DNA from: Talpa occidentalis
Lineage: Eukaryota > Chordata > Mammalia > Eulipotyphla > Talpidae
Direction: 5' to 3'
Length of the DNA stretch: 64,000 nt
NCBI RefSeq assembly: GCF_014898055.3
Contig: NW_023604861.1
Location: 95,916,083-95,980,082 of the forward strand
Below, piece by piece: positions 22,630-33,316 of the stretch (positions are counted from its first letter, which is position 1; the number at the start of each line of letters is the position of its first letter). The position numbers and the translations under genes are program-made. Under the pieces are notes generated by a model. It saw only the letters and a list, made by a program, of their open reading frames with translations, ran no database searches and was not told where the DNA came from.

Positions 22630-23962
22630 CTGTCAGTTTCAAGCAGTCTTTACTGGAGAAAGGTCCCTGTTCTAAAATGCCGATGTGGGGACACACTCCC
22701 CTGTGCGCCTGGTCTGCCCCGGCGGTGGGTTCCTGCTCCCCTCTGGGCTTGGACTGCAGGCCAGAGGGGGTCTGGCGTGGGCGAACTTCCCCCGCTCACC
22801 TCTGGCTCCTGAGGAAGCCTTCTGCAGGTAGTCTTTACTGAAGAAATGTCCCTGTTCTAAAATGGTGATGTGGGACACACTCCCTGCATGTCCGGTCTCA
22901 GGCACACTCTTCTGCGCGCCTGGTCTGCCCCGGCTCTGGGTGCTCGCTCCCCCTGTGGGCTCAGACTACTGGTCGGAAGGGGCCCGGCGTGGGCTAACTC
23001 CCCAGCTGGCCACTGGCTCCTCCAGGAGCCTCTGCTGGCTTCAAGTCGCTAGGTGGCGCCAGAGATCTCTCCTAGAGCCCTTGGGGAGCTGATTTTTCCA
23101 CCCCGTGGGACAGGGAACAGAGCGGGGATGGTAGGGTAAACCTCAACGGCTTTGGGATGGTGTGTCTGCCTTGTGCCCCACCGTCGTGGAGAAACCACGC
23201 CCCTAATTTTCATGCCCCGGGTCTCAGTTCCAAAGCCCTCAGTTCCAGGATGCGGGCTGTAGCCCAGTTCAGTGGCGCGGGAATGGCGCCTTTTGAATCC
23301 CTCTCCCGTGCCTGGGCGCCTGGTTCCTGCTCACTCAGGGAGGGCCTCCGCGCGTCTCCCCGCAAGCCTAGGTCGCAGGCGCAGGGACCTGGGCAGCTAC
23401 GATCCGGATCCGCATTTGCTTTTCAACTGCACTGCTTTTCCGCACGATCCTGATTCCGATCCGCGTTTGCTTTTCCAGCGCACTGCTTTTCCGCGCAAGC
23501 TTACCGGGCGGCCAGGGGCTGTGTGCTGGTGCTGGTCTCCTCCTGCGGGGGGGGCTCTCTTTAATGGCGCCCGGAGCTCACCTCCGCGGCAAATCCTGCA
23601 GGGTTCTCCACAGCTCCCGTTCACGGGGTGTGGTGCCTGAAATAGTTCCTTTCCACTCACAGTCCTGCTTGCTGCGTAGTTTGTTCTTGTTGGTCGTTTT
23701 AGTTTGTTGTTTCCCTCCTCTCTGCCGGTCGGAGAGTGCCGGCTCTGTGGGTGGGGGAGGGGAGCAGGGTTCTGCGCTTTCCTCCCTTCTGGTCCTCTTT
23801 TATGGCAACTTTCTTCTTCGGGCCGTTTGCTGGAGTCGTCCGTTTATCTTCCGTGTCCCAGTTCTCACTGGGACCTGCCGCTTTTCCTCCCTATTAACTT
23901 TTTTTAATGGGAGATCTTACTCTCAGCGTCTCCTCGCCGCCATGTTGCTCCGCCCCTCAGTC
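22630..23962 (-). promoter_or_regulatory. L1 5' UTR with a partly repeated (monomer-like) segment
   Basis: G/C-rich 5' UTR of about 1.33 kb, expected to hold the internal promoter. A unit containing TCCCTGTTCTAAAATG followed by GATGTGGG and ACACACTCCC occurs twice, near 22662 and 22846, about 185 bp apart. The extreme 5' end reads GGGGCGGAGCAACATGGCGG on the L1 strand. Confidence 0.75.
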
Positions 23963-23977
23963 CTTATTTTTATTTTT

Positions 23978-24238
23978 TAAAAGATTTTTTTATTTATGCA
24001 TACAAGAGCTGGGGTGCAGGTCAGAGGTGTGGGGGATGAGAGGGTTCACCAGAGACAGAGTGGGGAAGAGAACAGGCAGACTGACTGAAATACACTGCTG
24101 AGGGGAGCAGCAGGTGAGTCAGGAGAAGTCTGCTGTGCCATGTGGGTAACTCCCTGGCCAGGGATTGAACTGGTGCTGCAAGGCTGCAGATAGCTTCATA
24201 GGTTGCATCTTAATCCCTTAAGCAATCAGGGAGGTCCT
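23978..24238 (-). mobile_element. tRNA-derived SINE
   Basis: Minus-orientation copy: T-rich tail at the left, tRNA-like head at the right (GGTTGCATCTTAATCCCTTAAGCAATCAGGGAGG read in reverse). The orthologous insertion in the other unit is 53411-53679. The L1 at 17454-23977 inserted exactly beside its A-rich tail. Confidence 0.85.
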
Positions 24239-24388
24239 GAACTTATTTTTAACACAGAGTTTGTATCAAGCTTGGGGAGGGCTGTGGCCAAGAGAGTTTC
24301 CCTCTCTCTACATGGGGGTGTGATAAGACGGATGTAGAAAGTAGCACAGAATGAGTATTGGAAGTGTTTAATATAATTCTCTCTCTCT

Positions 24389-24651
24389 CTTTTTTTAAAG
24401 ATTTATTTATTTATTTATACAAGCACTGTGTACAGTCAGAAGGGCGGAAGGGTGAGAGAATTCACCAGAGCCAAAGCAGGAAACAGAGCAGGCACTGATG
24501 AAATACACTGCTGAGGGGTGCAGCGGGCGCGGCAGGAGAGGTCTGCGAGCCATGTGGACCATCGCTGGTGGCTGGGTATCAAACTGGCACTGCAGAGGGT
24601 GCGGGCCCCTTTGCACCAGCGCTCAAATGCTGCGCCACCAGTGGAGGCCCA
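24389..24651 (-). mobile_element. tRNA-derived SINE, private to this unit
   Basis: Minus orientation, with a TTTTTTTAAAGATTTATTT tail at the left and a CCACCAGTGGAGGCCC head at the right. Imperfect duplications TTTAATATAATTCTCT / TTTAGTATAACTCTCT flank it. The empty site is seen at 30520-30545 and 53811-53835. Confidence 0.87.
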
Positions 24652-24884
24652 TTTAGTATAACTCTCTTATTAATGATCAGAACAGCTCATTCTAGGCCAC
24701 ATTTTTCATGAAGTAGACCCAGAGTTCTCAGTCCTCCTTCTCTCCATGATGGCTCCCTGTGTAGGAGAATGTAGGCAAGTGAGACATGACTTTCCATCTC
24801 TCATGGAAAAAAAAAAAAGTGCAGGTGAGAACTTGCCCTTTCCATGAAGTGGATTTTTATGTTCAGTCACATGGTCATTGGGCC

Positions 24885-25620
24885 ACCTCTCATATCATCT
24901 GGAAATGCAAAGGAAATCCACAGTAGCCCCCACTCTACCCCCTCTGGGATGCTTGACTCTAGAACAGTGACTCTTCATCACAACATCATCTGCCACTGAG
25001 AAGTGACCCCAGGGACTACCTCACACATCACTGTGGGAAAGCAAATTGGTGTCATCACTTTGGACCACAGGGTGTTGGTTTCCTACAAGATGAGCACACT
25101 CTTGCATGTCACCCAGCAACTAGACTCCTTCATATTTCCCCCAAAGGGTTAAACATCCACATTACCCCCAACGTCAGTGCTTATGGTACTTTACTCATAA
25201 ATTAAGAATTTAGAAAAGCCCAGGTGTCCTCCAGGGGGTGGTGAATGTATAAATAAACTGTGGCTCATCCAGACAATGGATCATTGCTCACCACTAAATG
25301 GTCCCCACCATGATATTTGAGGGAGTCCCTGATGTCACATCATCATGACAGGTGACGATGTGAGGAGGGGTCACTGTCTATAGTCAGGCTGATGATTTAA
25401 TTTGTGATTCCTGAATGGACAAAAAAAAGACATGGAAGAAACTTAATTTTAAGGGCAGAAATCAGGCTGAAAAATGTGCCTACATGTGACTATCTGAAGG
25501 ACATTCAGGGGAAGGGGACACAGTGGGGACAGTAATGACCTCAAAGGCTATGGGGGGATTAAGAGGTGGAGCACAAAGGAATTTGAAACAGTGAAGCTGC
25601 TCTGTGGACACTGTCATAGG
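24885..25620 (+). mobile_element. Ancient L1 remnant
   Basis: Paralogue of 12470-13260 and 44790-45560, with the same eroded ORF2-end and 3' landmarks. The left boundary is not natural. It is a recombination junction (about 24866-24876) joining sequence like 54050 to sequence like 12465. Confidence 0.7.
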
Positions 25621-26100
25621 GGACACATGCCCTGGTCAAGTGCGAACCCTTAGCCTGTGCATGAGCTGGGGCGGGTCCTCTTCTAATCTATGGGTTCAGG
25701 TCTTCAACTGGAACATCTGCACACCTGTTGGGGAGATGAGGTCTGTGTGGGAGGAGGGTGTTATGGGAAAAATCCTTATGCTCAATTTCTAGGAACCTTA
25801 ACATCTCTGTGTGTTTATGTGTATTTTCTTTTAAAAATGTTTTACTCAAACTACAGTGGCTCCATAACACTGTATGACCTCATCAGTCATAGGCAGACAG
25901 CTCAGGTGTCATCAGCTCTGTCTTTATTGAATCCAGAGACATTGTTTTCTCTGTGCTGCTGGGCGAGTTAGGGACAAAGAGCCACCAGCTCCTTCTACCA
26001 GACCTTTCAGTCCTTCGAAGTGAGACTCCATCTAAGATGTGCTCTCAGCAGATAGAAGCAACATGGAAAGCACCCAGCCTCACACATCTGCTCCCTGGGT

Positions 26101-26128
26101 GGTTTTTGTTCAGGCTTGTGTCACTGTG
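26101..26128 (-). promoter_or_regulatory. 12-RSS of IGKV1-type pseudogene
   Basis: Heptamer CACAGTG (26122-26128), 12-bp spacer and nonamer ACAAAAACC (26101-26109) on the minus strand, both consensus. The segment could still rearrange although its product is broken. Confidence 0.92.
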
Positions 26129-26589
26129 TGAGGGAAGTTGTTATACTGCAGACAGTAATAAGTGGCCGCCTCTTCAGACTCCAGGCTGCTGATGGTGAGA
26201 GTGAAATCTGTCCCAGACCCACTGCCACTGAAGCGGGATGGGATCCCAGGTTGCAAACTGGATGCATAATAGATCAGGAGCTTTCCCTGGTTTCTGCAGA
26301 AACCAGGATAAACCATTGTTAACACGCTGACTGGCCCGGCAGGAGATGGTGACTCTGTCTCCTGGAGATGCAGATATAGAGGGTGGAGACTGGCTCATCA
26401 GGATGTCAAACCTGGCCCCTGGGATGGAAACAGAAAACACACCCACACTGTCATCCTGTCATCAGAGGACTTCCCTGAGGGCCAGGGGTCCTGCCAACCT
26501 GGGGCTGCTCAACTCCTGGTGTTTCCTTCCTCACCTGGGAGCCAGAGCAGCAGGAGGCTGAGGGCCTGAGCCAGGGCCCTCATGTCCAT
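26129..26589 (-). pseudogene. IGKV: IGKV1-type pseudogene, 8-bp deletion in FR2
   Basis: Leader exon 26535-26589 (55 bp, MDMRALAQALSLL, intact donor) and V exon 26129-26418 (290 bp, against 298 in the functional gene at 13782). The frame is normal through [17 protein letters not shown], Cys23 and [10 protein letters not shown]. It then shifts, because one of two tandem AAGCTCCT words present in the relative at 13782 is missing. The other frame carries the rest of the domain normally ([14 protein letters not shown]3, Cys104 in [11 protein letters not shown]). Promoter octamer, splice sites and RSS are intact, so inactivation looks recent. Confidence 0.93.
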
Positions 26590-26667
26590 GCTGGGTCCTG
26601 CCTGGATTGAATCTTAGGGGCTGCGACAGACTATAATAGAGTGAGGGGGGGACTGTGCTCTGGGTAC

Positions 26668-26675
26668 ATGCAAAT
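26668..26675 (-). promoter_or_regulatory. V-kappa promoter octamer
   Basis: Exact ATTTGCAT on the coding strand, 79 bp upstream of the leader ATG of the pseudogene. Confidence 0.88.
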
Positions 26676-27799
26676 GAGCAGGGGCAGGCAGTGGGCACAG
26701 CTGCAGGGGCTGATCATTTTCCTGCAGAGAAAGCGTTTTTGCCTGAAGAACACAGGACAGAATCAGTTAGTGTCCTGTGAGTGGAGTGTCTTTTGGTCTT
26801 AATATTTAGAAAAAGCTTTACTTCCTATTCTCCATGTAACACAGATCCTTTCAAATGTAATACTTATTGAAACTGTGTTTTAATTTTCATGCAGTTAGGT
26901 TCTTAAGGTTTGTGAGGTTTCCTTTTCACTCTGATTCCCTGATATTGCTGGAGTGAAAATTATCATCACTGCCAAGCAGATGCAGTGAGGTGGGAGGACA
27001 ATGCAGAGTGTGGTTGTGAGGAGTTGTAAGAGCTCAGACACTGAGCATCCTCCCTGTTGACCTCATCTCCAGCTAAGCCTTGTGTCTCTGCACTGCCTGA
27101 GGCCCTGTCCCACCATGTCTGTCTAGCATCAAGCTCAGGGTGTTCTCCCCAACATCTGGCAGTCTCCTCCCTCCCCAGCACTGTGTCATTATGCAGACCC
27201 AAGTACACACCCTGGTCGCCTGGACTGTAGCTCATGTCCTTCACCCTCCTTCCCCAGGTGCTCCCTTCTGAGCTGAGGTCCTCCCAGACCAACTCCTCAA
27301 TGATCCCTGGAGTGTACTGTGTCCCTGCATCTGCATGTTCCCCCATTGCCAGGTCTCCTCCAGGTGCCCAGAGACAGCAGCTCTTCCCAGGATGAGGAGG
27401 GGTCTCCCTGCCCAGCTCCCTTCCCTTCTCATGCAGCCAGGACACTGCCCTAGTTAGTGTCTGCCCCTTGTGCAGCCTCTGATCACATCCTCCCATGTGT
27501 CCTGTTCCCATACCCACCCTCCTGCACAGGATTCCTAGAAGAGGCACCAACTCTGGACAGCAGAGAGCAGTATGGGGAGACACTCTAGGGCCTTGACTGG
27601 GAGATGCCTACAGGCTGTATGTGAAGCTGGATGACCTGGAGGGGGACTCAGAACAGTAGGTGGGTCCAGACACACTGAGCCACTGAGTGATTTAGGGGAA
27701 TTGCATTCTGGCGGGGAGGGGCAGGCAAGGGGACGAGGAGGGTAAGGAAGAAAGGATGAGATTGTGAATGGTAACTGCTAAGAAAAGGAAATCTTTCCC
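26676..27799. other. Intergenic spacer
   Basis: Paralogous to the sequence upstream of the other IGKV1-type genes (14353-15420, 46663-47300, 50837-51900). No gene recognised. The long minus-strand frame at 26966-27583 is not matched by intact frames in the paralogues. Confidence 0.6.
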
Positions 27800-28096
27800 T
27801 GTTAAAGAGTCATAGACCTGGAAATGTAAAGTAAATAAATTTGTGTCCTTAATAAGCCTACCTAAACAATGCCTGGCAGCCTGCTAGACTGATTGATCTC
27901 CCAGGCCATCCTGGAAGATCTGTATCCTTCCCCTTTTCCTGTGTCAAGAATTTGTATGCTAACTAACCAACTTTATCAATGTAAAGTGGTTATGTATAAA
28001 AGAAACTCTGTCTCTAGACCAGTGCTCAGACCTTATGGGGCTACCCAGGTCTGAGACCTCATGCGTGAATAATAAAGCTTTCCTGACCTTGTTACA
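27800..28096 (+). repeat. Solo LTR of a second retrovirus family
   Basis: Begins TGTTAAAGAG and ends TTGTTACA. It carries TATAAA at 27995-28000 and AATAAA at 28071-28076, 76 bp apart, as in class I (gammaretrovirus-like) LTRs. No internal sequence and no second copy are present in the window. No clear target duplication, because the right side abuts another LTR fragment. Confidence 0.65.
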
Positions 28097-28200
28097 GGGC
28101 ACCCCCGATACAAAACGGGTTGCCTAACTGTGGGTTTTCACCCGCACCCTTAAAGGGACTTATTAATACTTTACTGCAGGCACACACAAAAGGTTAATAA
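28097..28200 (-). repeat. LTR fragment related to the 3.1-kb ERV (R-U5 end), inverted
   Basis: The reverse complement matches the last ~100 bp of the LTR at 3490-3590, including the CCTGCAGTA, AGTCCCTTTAA and GTATCGGGG words, with many substitutions. The U3 part is not recognisable. It abuts the solo LTR at 28096 without a gap. Confidence 0.7.
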
Positions 28201-30330
28201 AAGGTCCTTTCTCTAACAACCTCACCATTCCTAAAGTACCACTTGTTCTTCCCCTGCCTGGGTAAAAGGCTAGAATTTATTTCTGCAACAATTGCACAGC
28301 TTGGACAGAAGGAGGGCCCCAAATTCAAAATGCATGATGTAATCCACCATGATGTCATTACAACAGTTGCCATCATCTCTGCAAAGCACTCAAGTCCCAG
28401 GAGCAGACTCTTCACATGTCACTCACCCACATGTCGCTGGGCCATGTGTGTCCCCTCAAGTATCTCTACCCTAAGTGTCCCCATGTTGTCTCTTCCTCCT
28501 TCCTTCCTCCTCCAGGTAGATATCCACCTCCCTCCTTCCCAGCAGTGGCCCATTCAGGATACTTGGCTCATGGCATGCTGGGATTTGTCGTCCTCAGTGT
28601 CTGACTTCTCTTTGGCTTAGACATGGGAGTAGAGTGTTTACAAATGTCAGTGTGTGGAGTAGATTCAGAACATTATCCATGGGCTCAGAATCTGTTCCTA
28701 TTGTTCCTCTAAGTTCTTTTTGGCAGAGGATCATTACATAGGATGGGCTCTGAAATGAGGGCACTGGTTGTTTTGTAAGAGACATTTACATGTTGCAAAG
28801 AAAATCTTTCTATAAGAAGGCCTCCTTCACTGTTTTTTGAAGGCCTCATTGCTCTAACTCTTATCTTTGGTTACCACAGAATTTAAACTTTATAATGCTA
28901 AATGCGGAAGTTAAACTGGTGCCCCCTGCAGGGGGTTGCTGTCCTGGAGAGGACAGATAGCCCCATGGAAAATGCTAAAAAGTTTGGCTTTTGGGGGTGG
29001 AGCAACTGATAAGAATGTAAAGGACTGCAAGAAGCAGCCCCAGATTTTGTCTTTGCTCAGATAATACTGCCGCACACATGACAGTTGTGACCATTCCTGA
29101 CATTCTAAGGGGAAAAAAGCATTCAAGTGAAAGAGTTCCATTCTTTGTTATTGGAAAAGGAATTCCATGAATTCCATTCACCTCAAGACAGTTCCATATT
29201 TTCACAGATAAAAACGTTCAATTCATAAATGAAAAACATGTTGACTTGAGTTACAAATACCATGTTGACTCTAACTATAAACATTTTTGGTAAGAACTTG
29301 AAATAATGGCCATTTGTTGTAATTTCAAAGAGGCTTCAAAGCCCTATAGTGGTGGTCTTGATGGGGACAGGAGAGGAGTCATTGTGTGAGGCAGTGGACT
29401 TGCTGAGTCTGATCCATATCAGACCAGAGCACCTAGTCAGAATTTGCCTTTTTTAGCTTTGGTACTAAAAGGAAATCCAGATCAGGAAGTTTTTGGAATA
29501 TTTAATTCGTAATTGAGTGCAGGTAGAAATAACATGTTTGAAAACCTATCAAAACTCTCTCTCCTGGCCTCCCCTGTGGTACAGCGGTTGAGCGCTGGGC
29601 TGCGAAGCTGCCTGCAGCCTCTGCAGTGCCGGTTCGATCCCCTGCCACCCACGAGTGTCCCACATGGTGTGCAGACCTCTCCTGCCGCCTGCTGCTCCCC
29701 TCAGCAATGTACTTCGGTCCTTCTGCCTGTTCTGCTCCCCGCTCTGTCTCGGTGAGTTCTCTCACCCTCCCGTGCTTCTGACTGTACCCAGTGCCTGCAT
29801 AGATAAATAAATAAATCTTTAAAAAAAAAAAAAAGGAAATATATTCTTAAAAAAAAAAAACTCACTCTCCCCCCACACCCCCCTCCCCACAAACACTGCA
29901 GATGTACCTTACAAATTGCTGTCCCTTCATCCATCTTCTTGACATTTGGTTTTGTGTAATCAGGTCCATGACTCAAATTTCTCCCATGGGTGGTCTCTAA
30001 CCTGAAATCATTGTATGCAAAGATGCCTTCTGTACAGAAATGATCCTTCTCATAATGTAAATTTTCACAATGTGTGAGATATAATACCTGTGATATTGAA
30101 AAACTGTTTTTGATCAAAACTGGCCCGGCTTTTTTTTGTCAAATATAGTAAAACTCGTTAACAAAACTGTTTTTCAATATGACATTAGTTTGCATTTCAA
30201 GTGTCTTAACTGGGCAACAAAATTATTATGAAAAGGAGATAAGTCCACGGGAAACAGAATCATAAAGACACAATCATGCACTGAAATCCTTCTTGGTATA
30301 AAATGTATTAATACAGGATCCTGGGTCTCC
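28201..30330. repeat. Segmental-duplication flanking block, copy 2
   Basis: Relative of 1690-3122 plus 8381-8690. No gene seen. It carries the empty site of the ERV near 30000-30005 and of the 33.3-kb L1 near 29185-29195, plus a private SINE at 29568-29834. It ends at a fusion point near 30325-30335, where the paralogy switches to 24177-24850. Confidence 0.7.
29568..29834 (+). mobile_element. tRNA-derived SINE, private to this copy
   Basis: GGCCTCCCC start, A box TACAGCGGTTGAGCGCTGG, B box GGTTCGATCCC, and an ATAAATAAATAAATC plus poly-A tail. Absent from the paralogous positions near 2975 and 40535. It lies where those copies have a CA microsatellite. Confidence 0.88.
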
Positions 30331-30332
30331 TG

Positions 30333-30397
30333 CTGCAAGGCTGCAGATAGCTTCATAGGTTGCATCTTAACTCCTTAAGCAACCAGGGAGGCCCTGA
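30333..30397 (-). mobile_element. SINE head fragment at a duplication breakpoint
   Basis: Only the tRNA-like head (about 65 bp) of the SINE seen whole at 23978-24238 and 53411-53679 is present. The tail side is replaced by sequence from the flanking block (the GGATCCTGG region of 8690). It therefore marks a recombination breakpoint; it is not a truncated insertion. Confidence 0.8.
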
Positions 30398-31950
30398 ACT
30401 TACTTTTAACCAAGAGCTTGTACCAAGCGTGGGGAGGGCTGTGGCCAAAAGAGTTTCCCTCTCTCTAGATGTGGGTGTGATAAGACGGATGTAGAAAGTA
30501 GCACAGAATGAGTATTGGAAGTGTTTAATATAATTCCCTTATTAGTTATCAGGACAGCTCATTCCATGCCACATTTTCTCACGAAGTAGACCCAGAGTTC
30601 TCAGGCCTCTTTCTCTCCCATGATGGCTCCCTGTGTAGGAGAATGTAAGCAAGTGACACATGACTTTCCATGTCTCATGGAAAAAAAAAAAAGTGCAGGT
30701 GAGAACTTGCCCTTTCCATAGAGTGGATTTTTATGTTCAGTCACATGGTCACTGCTACCACCTCCTGGCTAAATGTATCTGGAACAGAACCCAGAGGCCT
30801 CGCTGGTCCACACAGGTCAGTAGTCTCACAGCTCCACATTCTATTCCATTGCCTGATTTTTAATGAATTCAGTAATTCCTAATGTTATTTATTCAACTGT
30901 TTACACTTATTTATTCCTGCACAGCTCCCTTCTCTGCTACCACTAGCATAGGATTATTTGGGATTTAAGTTGTCTTATTTGCTCATGTAAAATTGCTGCT
31001 CACATGACAACTGTGAACTAGTTCCTGAGATTCTAACACTAAGGAAAAGAGCATTTAAGGGAAAACTTTCCATTCTTTGCTACTGAGAAATAATTCAATG
31101 CATTACATTGACTTCAAGACAGGTATGTATTTTCACAGATAAAAATGATCCATTGGCCAATGAGATACATGTTTATGTAAATATCAAACAAAATTTTGAA
31201 TTTAACTTAAAATTTTAGGTATGAAATGTGAATAACCATTCATTGATAACAGAAGAAGAAGAGTCCTAGTATTGATAGGCGTGGGTCTTGATGGAGTGGG
31301 TAGGGAAAGGAGAGAGAGACTGAATTGCTATTGTCTGTATTGAAACTTCACATTACATTCAAGTACAGAACAACTCTGGGCCAGCACTTGCCACAGGAGA
31401 AAGATTGTGATAAGAACTTGACTTGCCTGCCCCCTAGTTGGTGCTGAAGAAGGAAGAAATGAAAGTAGAAACATACAAATAGAGAAATAAACATTACCCC
31501 ATAAAACCTCTATATGTCCTGATCCTGGTGGACACACCTTCAAATGTCCCTTGCTTATGGACCCACATCATAATCCTATTCCAGAAAAACTATTGGTACT
31601 ATTTGGTACCCTAAGCTGGTACCAAAGTCTAATAGACCATGAACTCTGAGCTAATTCTAACCACTTGCTGTGACACCATAGGTGCCACCAATATTAATGT
31701 AGTTGAAATGCAATTCTGAAAATCTGATTTTAAAAATTCTTAATTGAAGAATGTGTGATTACAGCTAACTTTTGTGTCATTGTTTATAATGTCAGCTGGA
31801 TCTAGAATTGAATTACCACAAGAAAATTTTTATACAGTCAAAATTTATGTAACTATCTCCTATGTTTAACCCCCCTATTGTTCCTCACTTCTTTTGTCCT
31901 CTCTGAACTTATACCTGCAATTATTTTATTCTCCCTGATAAACTTCTTAC
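30398..31950. other. Duplicated intergenic spacer
   Basis: Matches 24240-24865 and 53680-54797, then continues at 57905-58509, so it lacks the 3.1-kb segment that holds the V pseudogene at 55.9 kb. No gene recognised. Confidence 0.65.
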
Positions 31951-33304
31951 AGAATTTCAATTAATTTGTGTTTTCTGGTGGTTAATATCCTGTGTTTACT
32001 TTTTAAAAAATATTTAACTTCAGTAATGACTGGTAATCTTATGCAGAATTTTAAATTGACATTGATTTTAGAAGGGGAACAAAAATCTGTCAGTGCCAAA
32101 ATGTGTTTTTGCAATTGTACCACCCTGGCTAGCAGGGACCTCACACTGTTAAAGGGTGCACCTTCAAAGAGTTGGTCATCTATGTGCACAGAGGCAAAGA
32201 CAGCAGCCTCTTAGTGTGGAAGAACTTTCATTGTTCAGAGACAGAGAGAAAAGAAAGATTTCCAATAATAACAAACTCTGAAAGTCACCCATTTCCCTGT
32301 GGGCAAAAGCCCAGTAAAAGAGGTTCAACCCAAAGCAGGCCAGTTGCCCCAGTCTAAGGAAACTTCTGGTGGGGAACCTCAAGAAAGGAGTTCAGCAGGT
32401 GCCAGAGAACTTGGACTGAATGAGGGCCCCAAATTCAAAATGCATGATGTAATCCACCATGATGTCATTACAACAGTTGCCATCATTCTCTGCAAAGCAC
32501 TGAAGTCCCAGTAGCGGACTCTTCACATTTCTCTCACCCACATCTCGCTCCTCCCTATGTCTCCCCTCAATTACCTCTCCTCTAAGTGTCCCCATGTGAT
32601 CTCTTCCTCCTTCCTTCCTCCTCCATGTATATATCCACCTCTCTCCTTCCGAGCAGCGGCCCATTCAGGATACTAGGTTCATGGCATGCTGGGATTTGGA
32701 GTCCTCAGTGCCTGACATCTCTTTGGCTTAGACATGGGAGTAAATCCTCACAAATGTCAGGATGTGGAGTAGATTCAGAGCATTATCCATGGGCTCAGAG
32801 TCTGGTCCTATTGTTCCTCTAAGTTCTTTTGGCAGAGGATTACTTCATAGGACGGGCTCTGAAATGAGGGCACTGGTTGCTATTTTGTAAGACACATTCA
32901 CATGTTGAAAAGAAAATCTCAATCTTTTTTTGAAGGCCTGATTGCTCTAACTCTTATTGTTGGTTACCACAGAATTTAAACTTTATAATACTTAAATGCA
33001 GAACTTAAACTGTTAAAGGTGGGTAAAGCCAAGAGTGTGACAGGTGGTGCCCCCCCGGAGGGGGTTGCTGGTGAGGACAGATAGCCCCATGGAAAATGCT
33101 AAAAAGTGTGGCATTTGGGGGTGGAGCAACTGATAAGAATATAAAGGACTGCAAGAAGCAGCCCCAGATTTTGTCTTCTTTGCTCACATAAAACTGCTGC
33201 ACATGACAGTTGTGACCATTCCTGACATTCTAAGGGGAAAAAAGCATTCAAGAGAAAGAGTTCTTTGTTATTGGAAAAGGAATTCCATGAATTCCATTTA
33301 CCTC
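31951..33304. repeat. Segmental-duplication flanking block, copy 3 (left part)
   Basis: Matches 1233-2600, 28240-29190 and 60938-61776. It is interrupted at 33305 by the L1 and resumes at 40173. No gene seen. Confidence 0.7.
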
Positions 33305-33316
33305 AAGACAGCTCCA

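Larger units (their letters stand above)
17454..23977 (-). mobile_element. L1: Complete-structure L1 retrotransposon with target-site duplication
   Basis: L1 body 17469-23962 on the minus strand, about 6.5 kb: G/C-rich 5' UTR, ORF1, ORF2, a C-rich 3' UTR and an A-rich tail at the low-coordinate end. A 15-bp target duplication CTTATTTTTATTTTT flanks it (17454-17468 and 23963-23977). The empty site is readable at 53400-53415. ORF1 is intact but ORF2 is broken. The element lies antisense-free (same strand as the V genes) between two V-kappa units. Confidence 0.93.

Noticed and set aside
26966..27583. 205-codon minus-strand frame upstream of a V pseudogene
   Set aside because: The paralogues at 14800-15410, 47002-47330 and 51078-51740 are broken in this frame and no known domain is visible.
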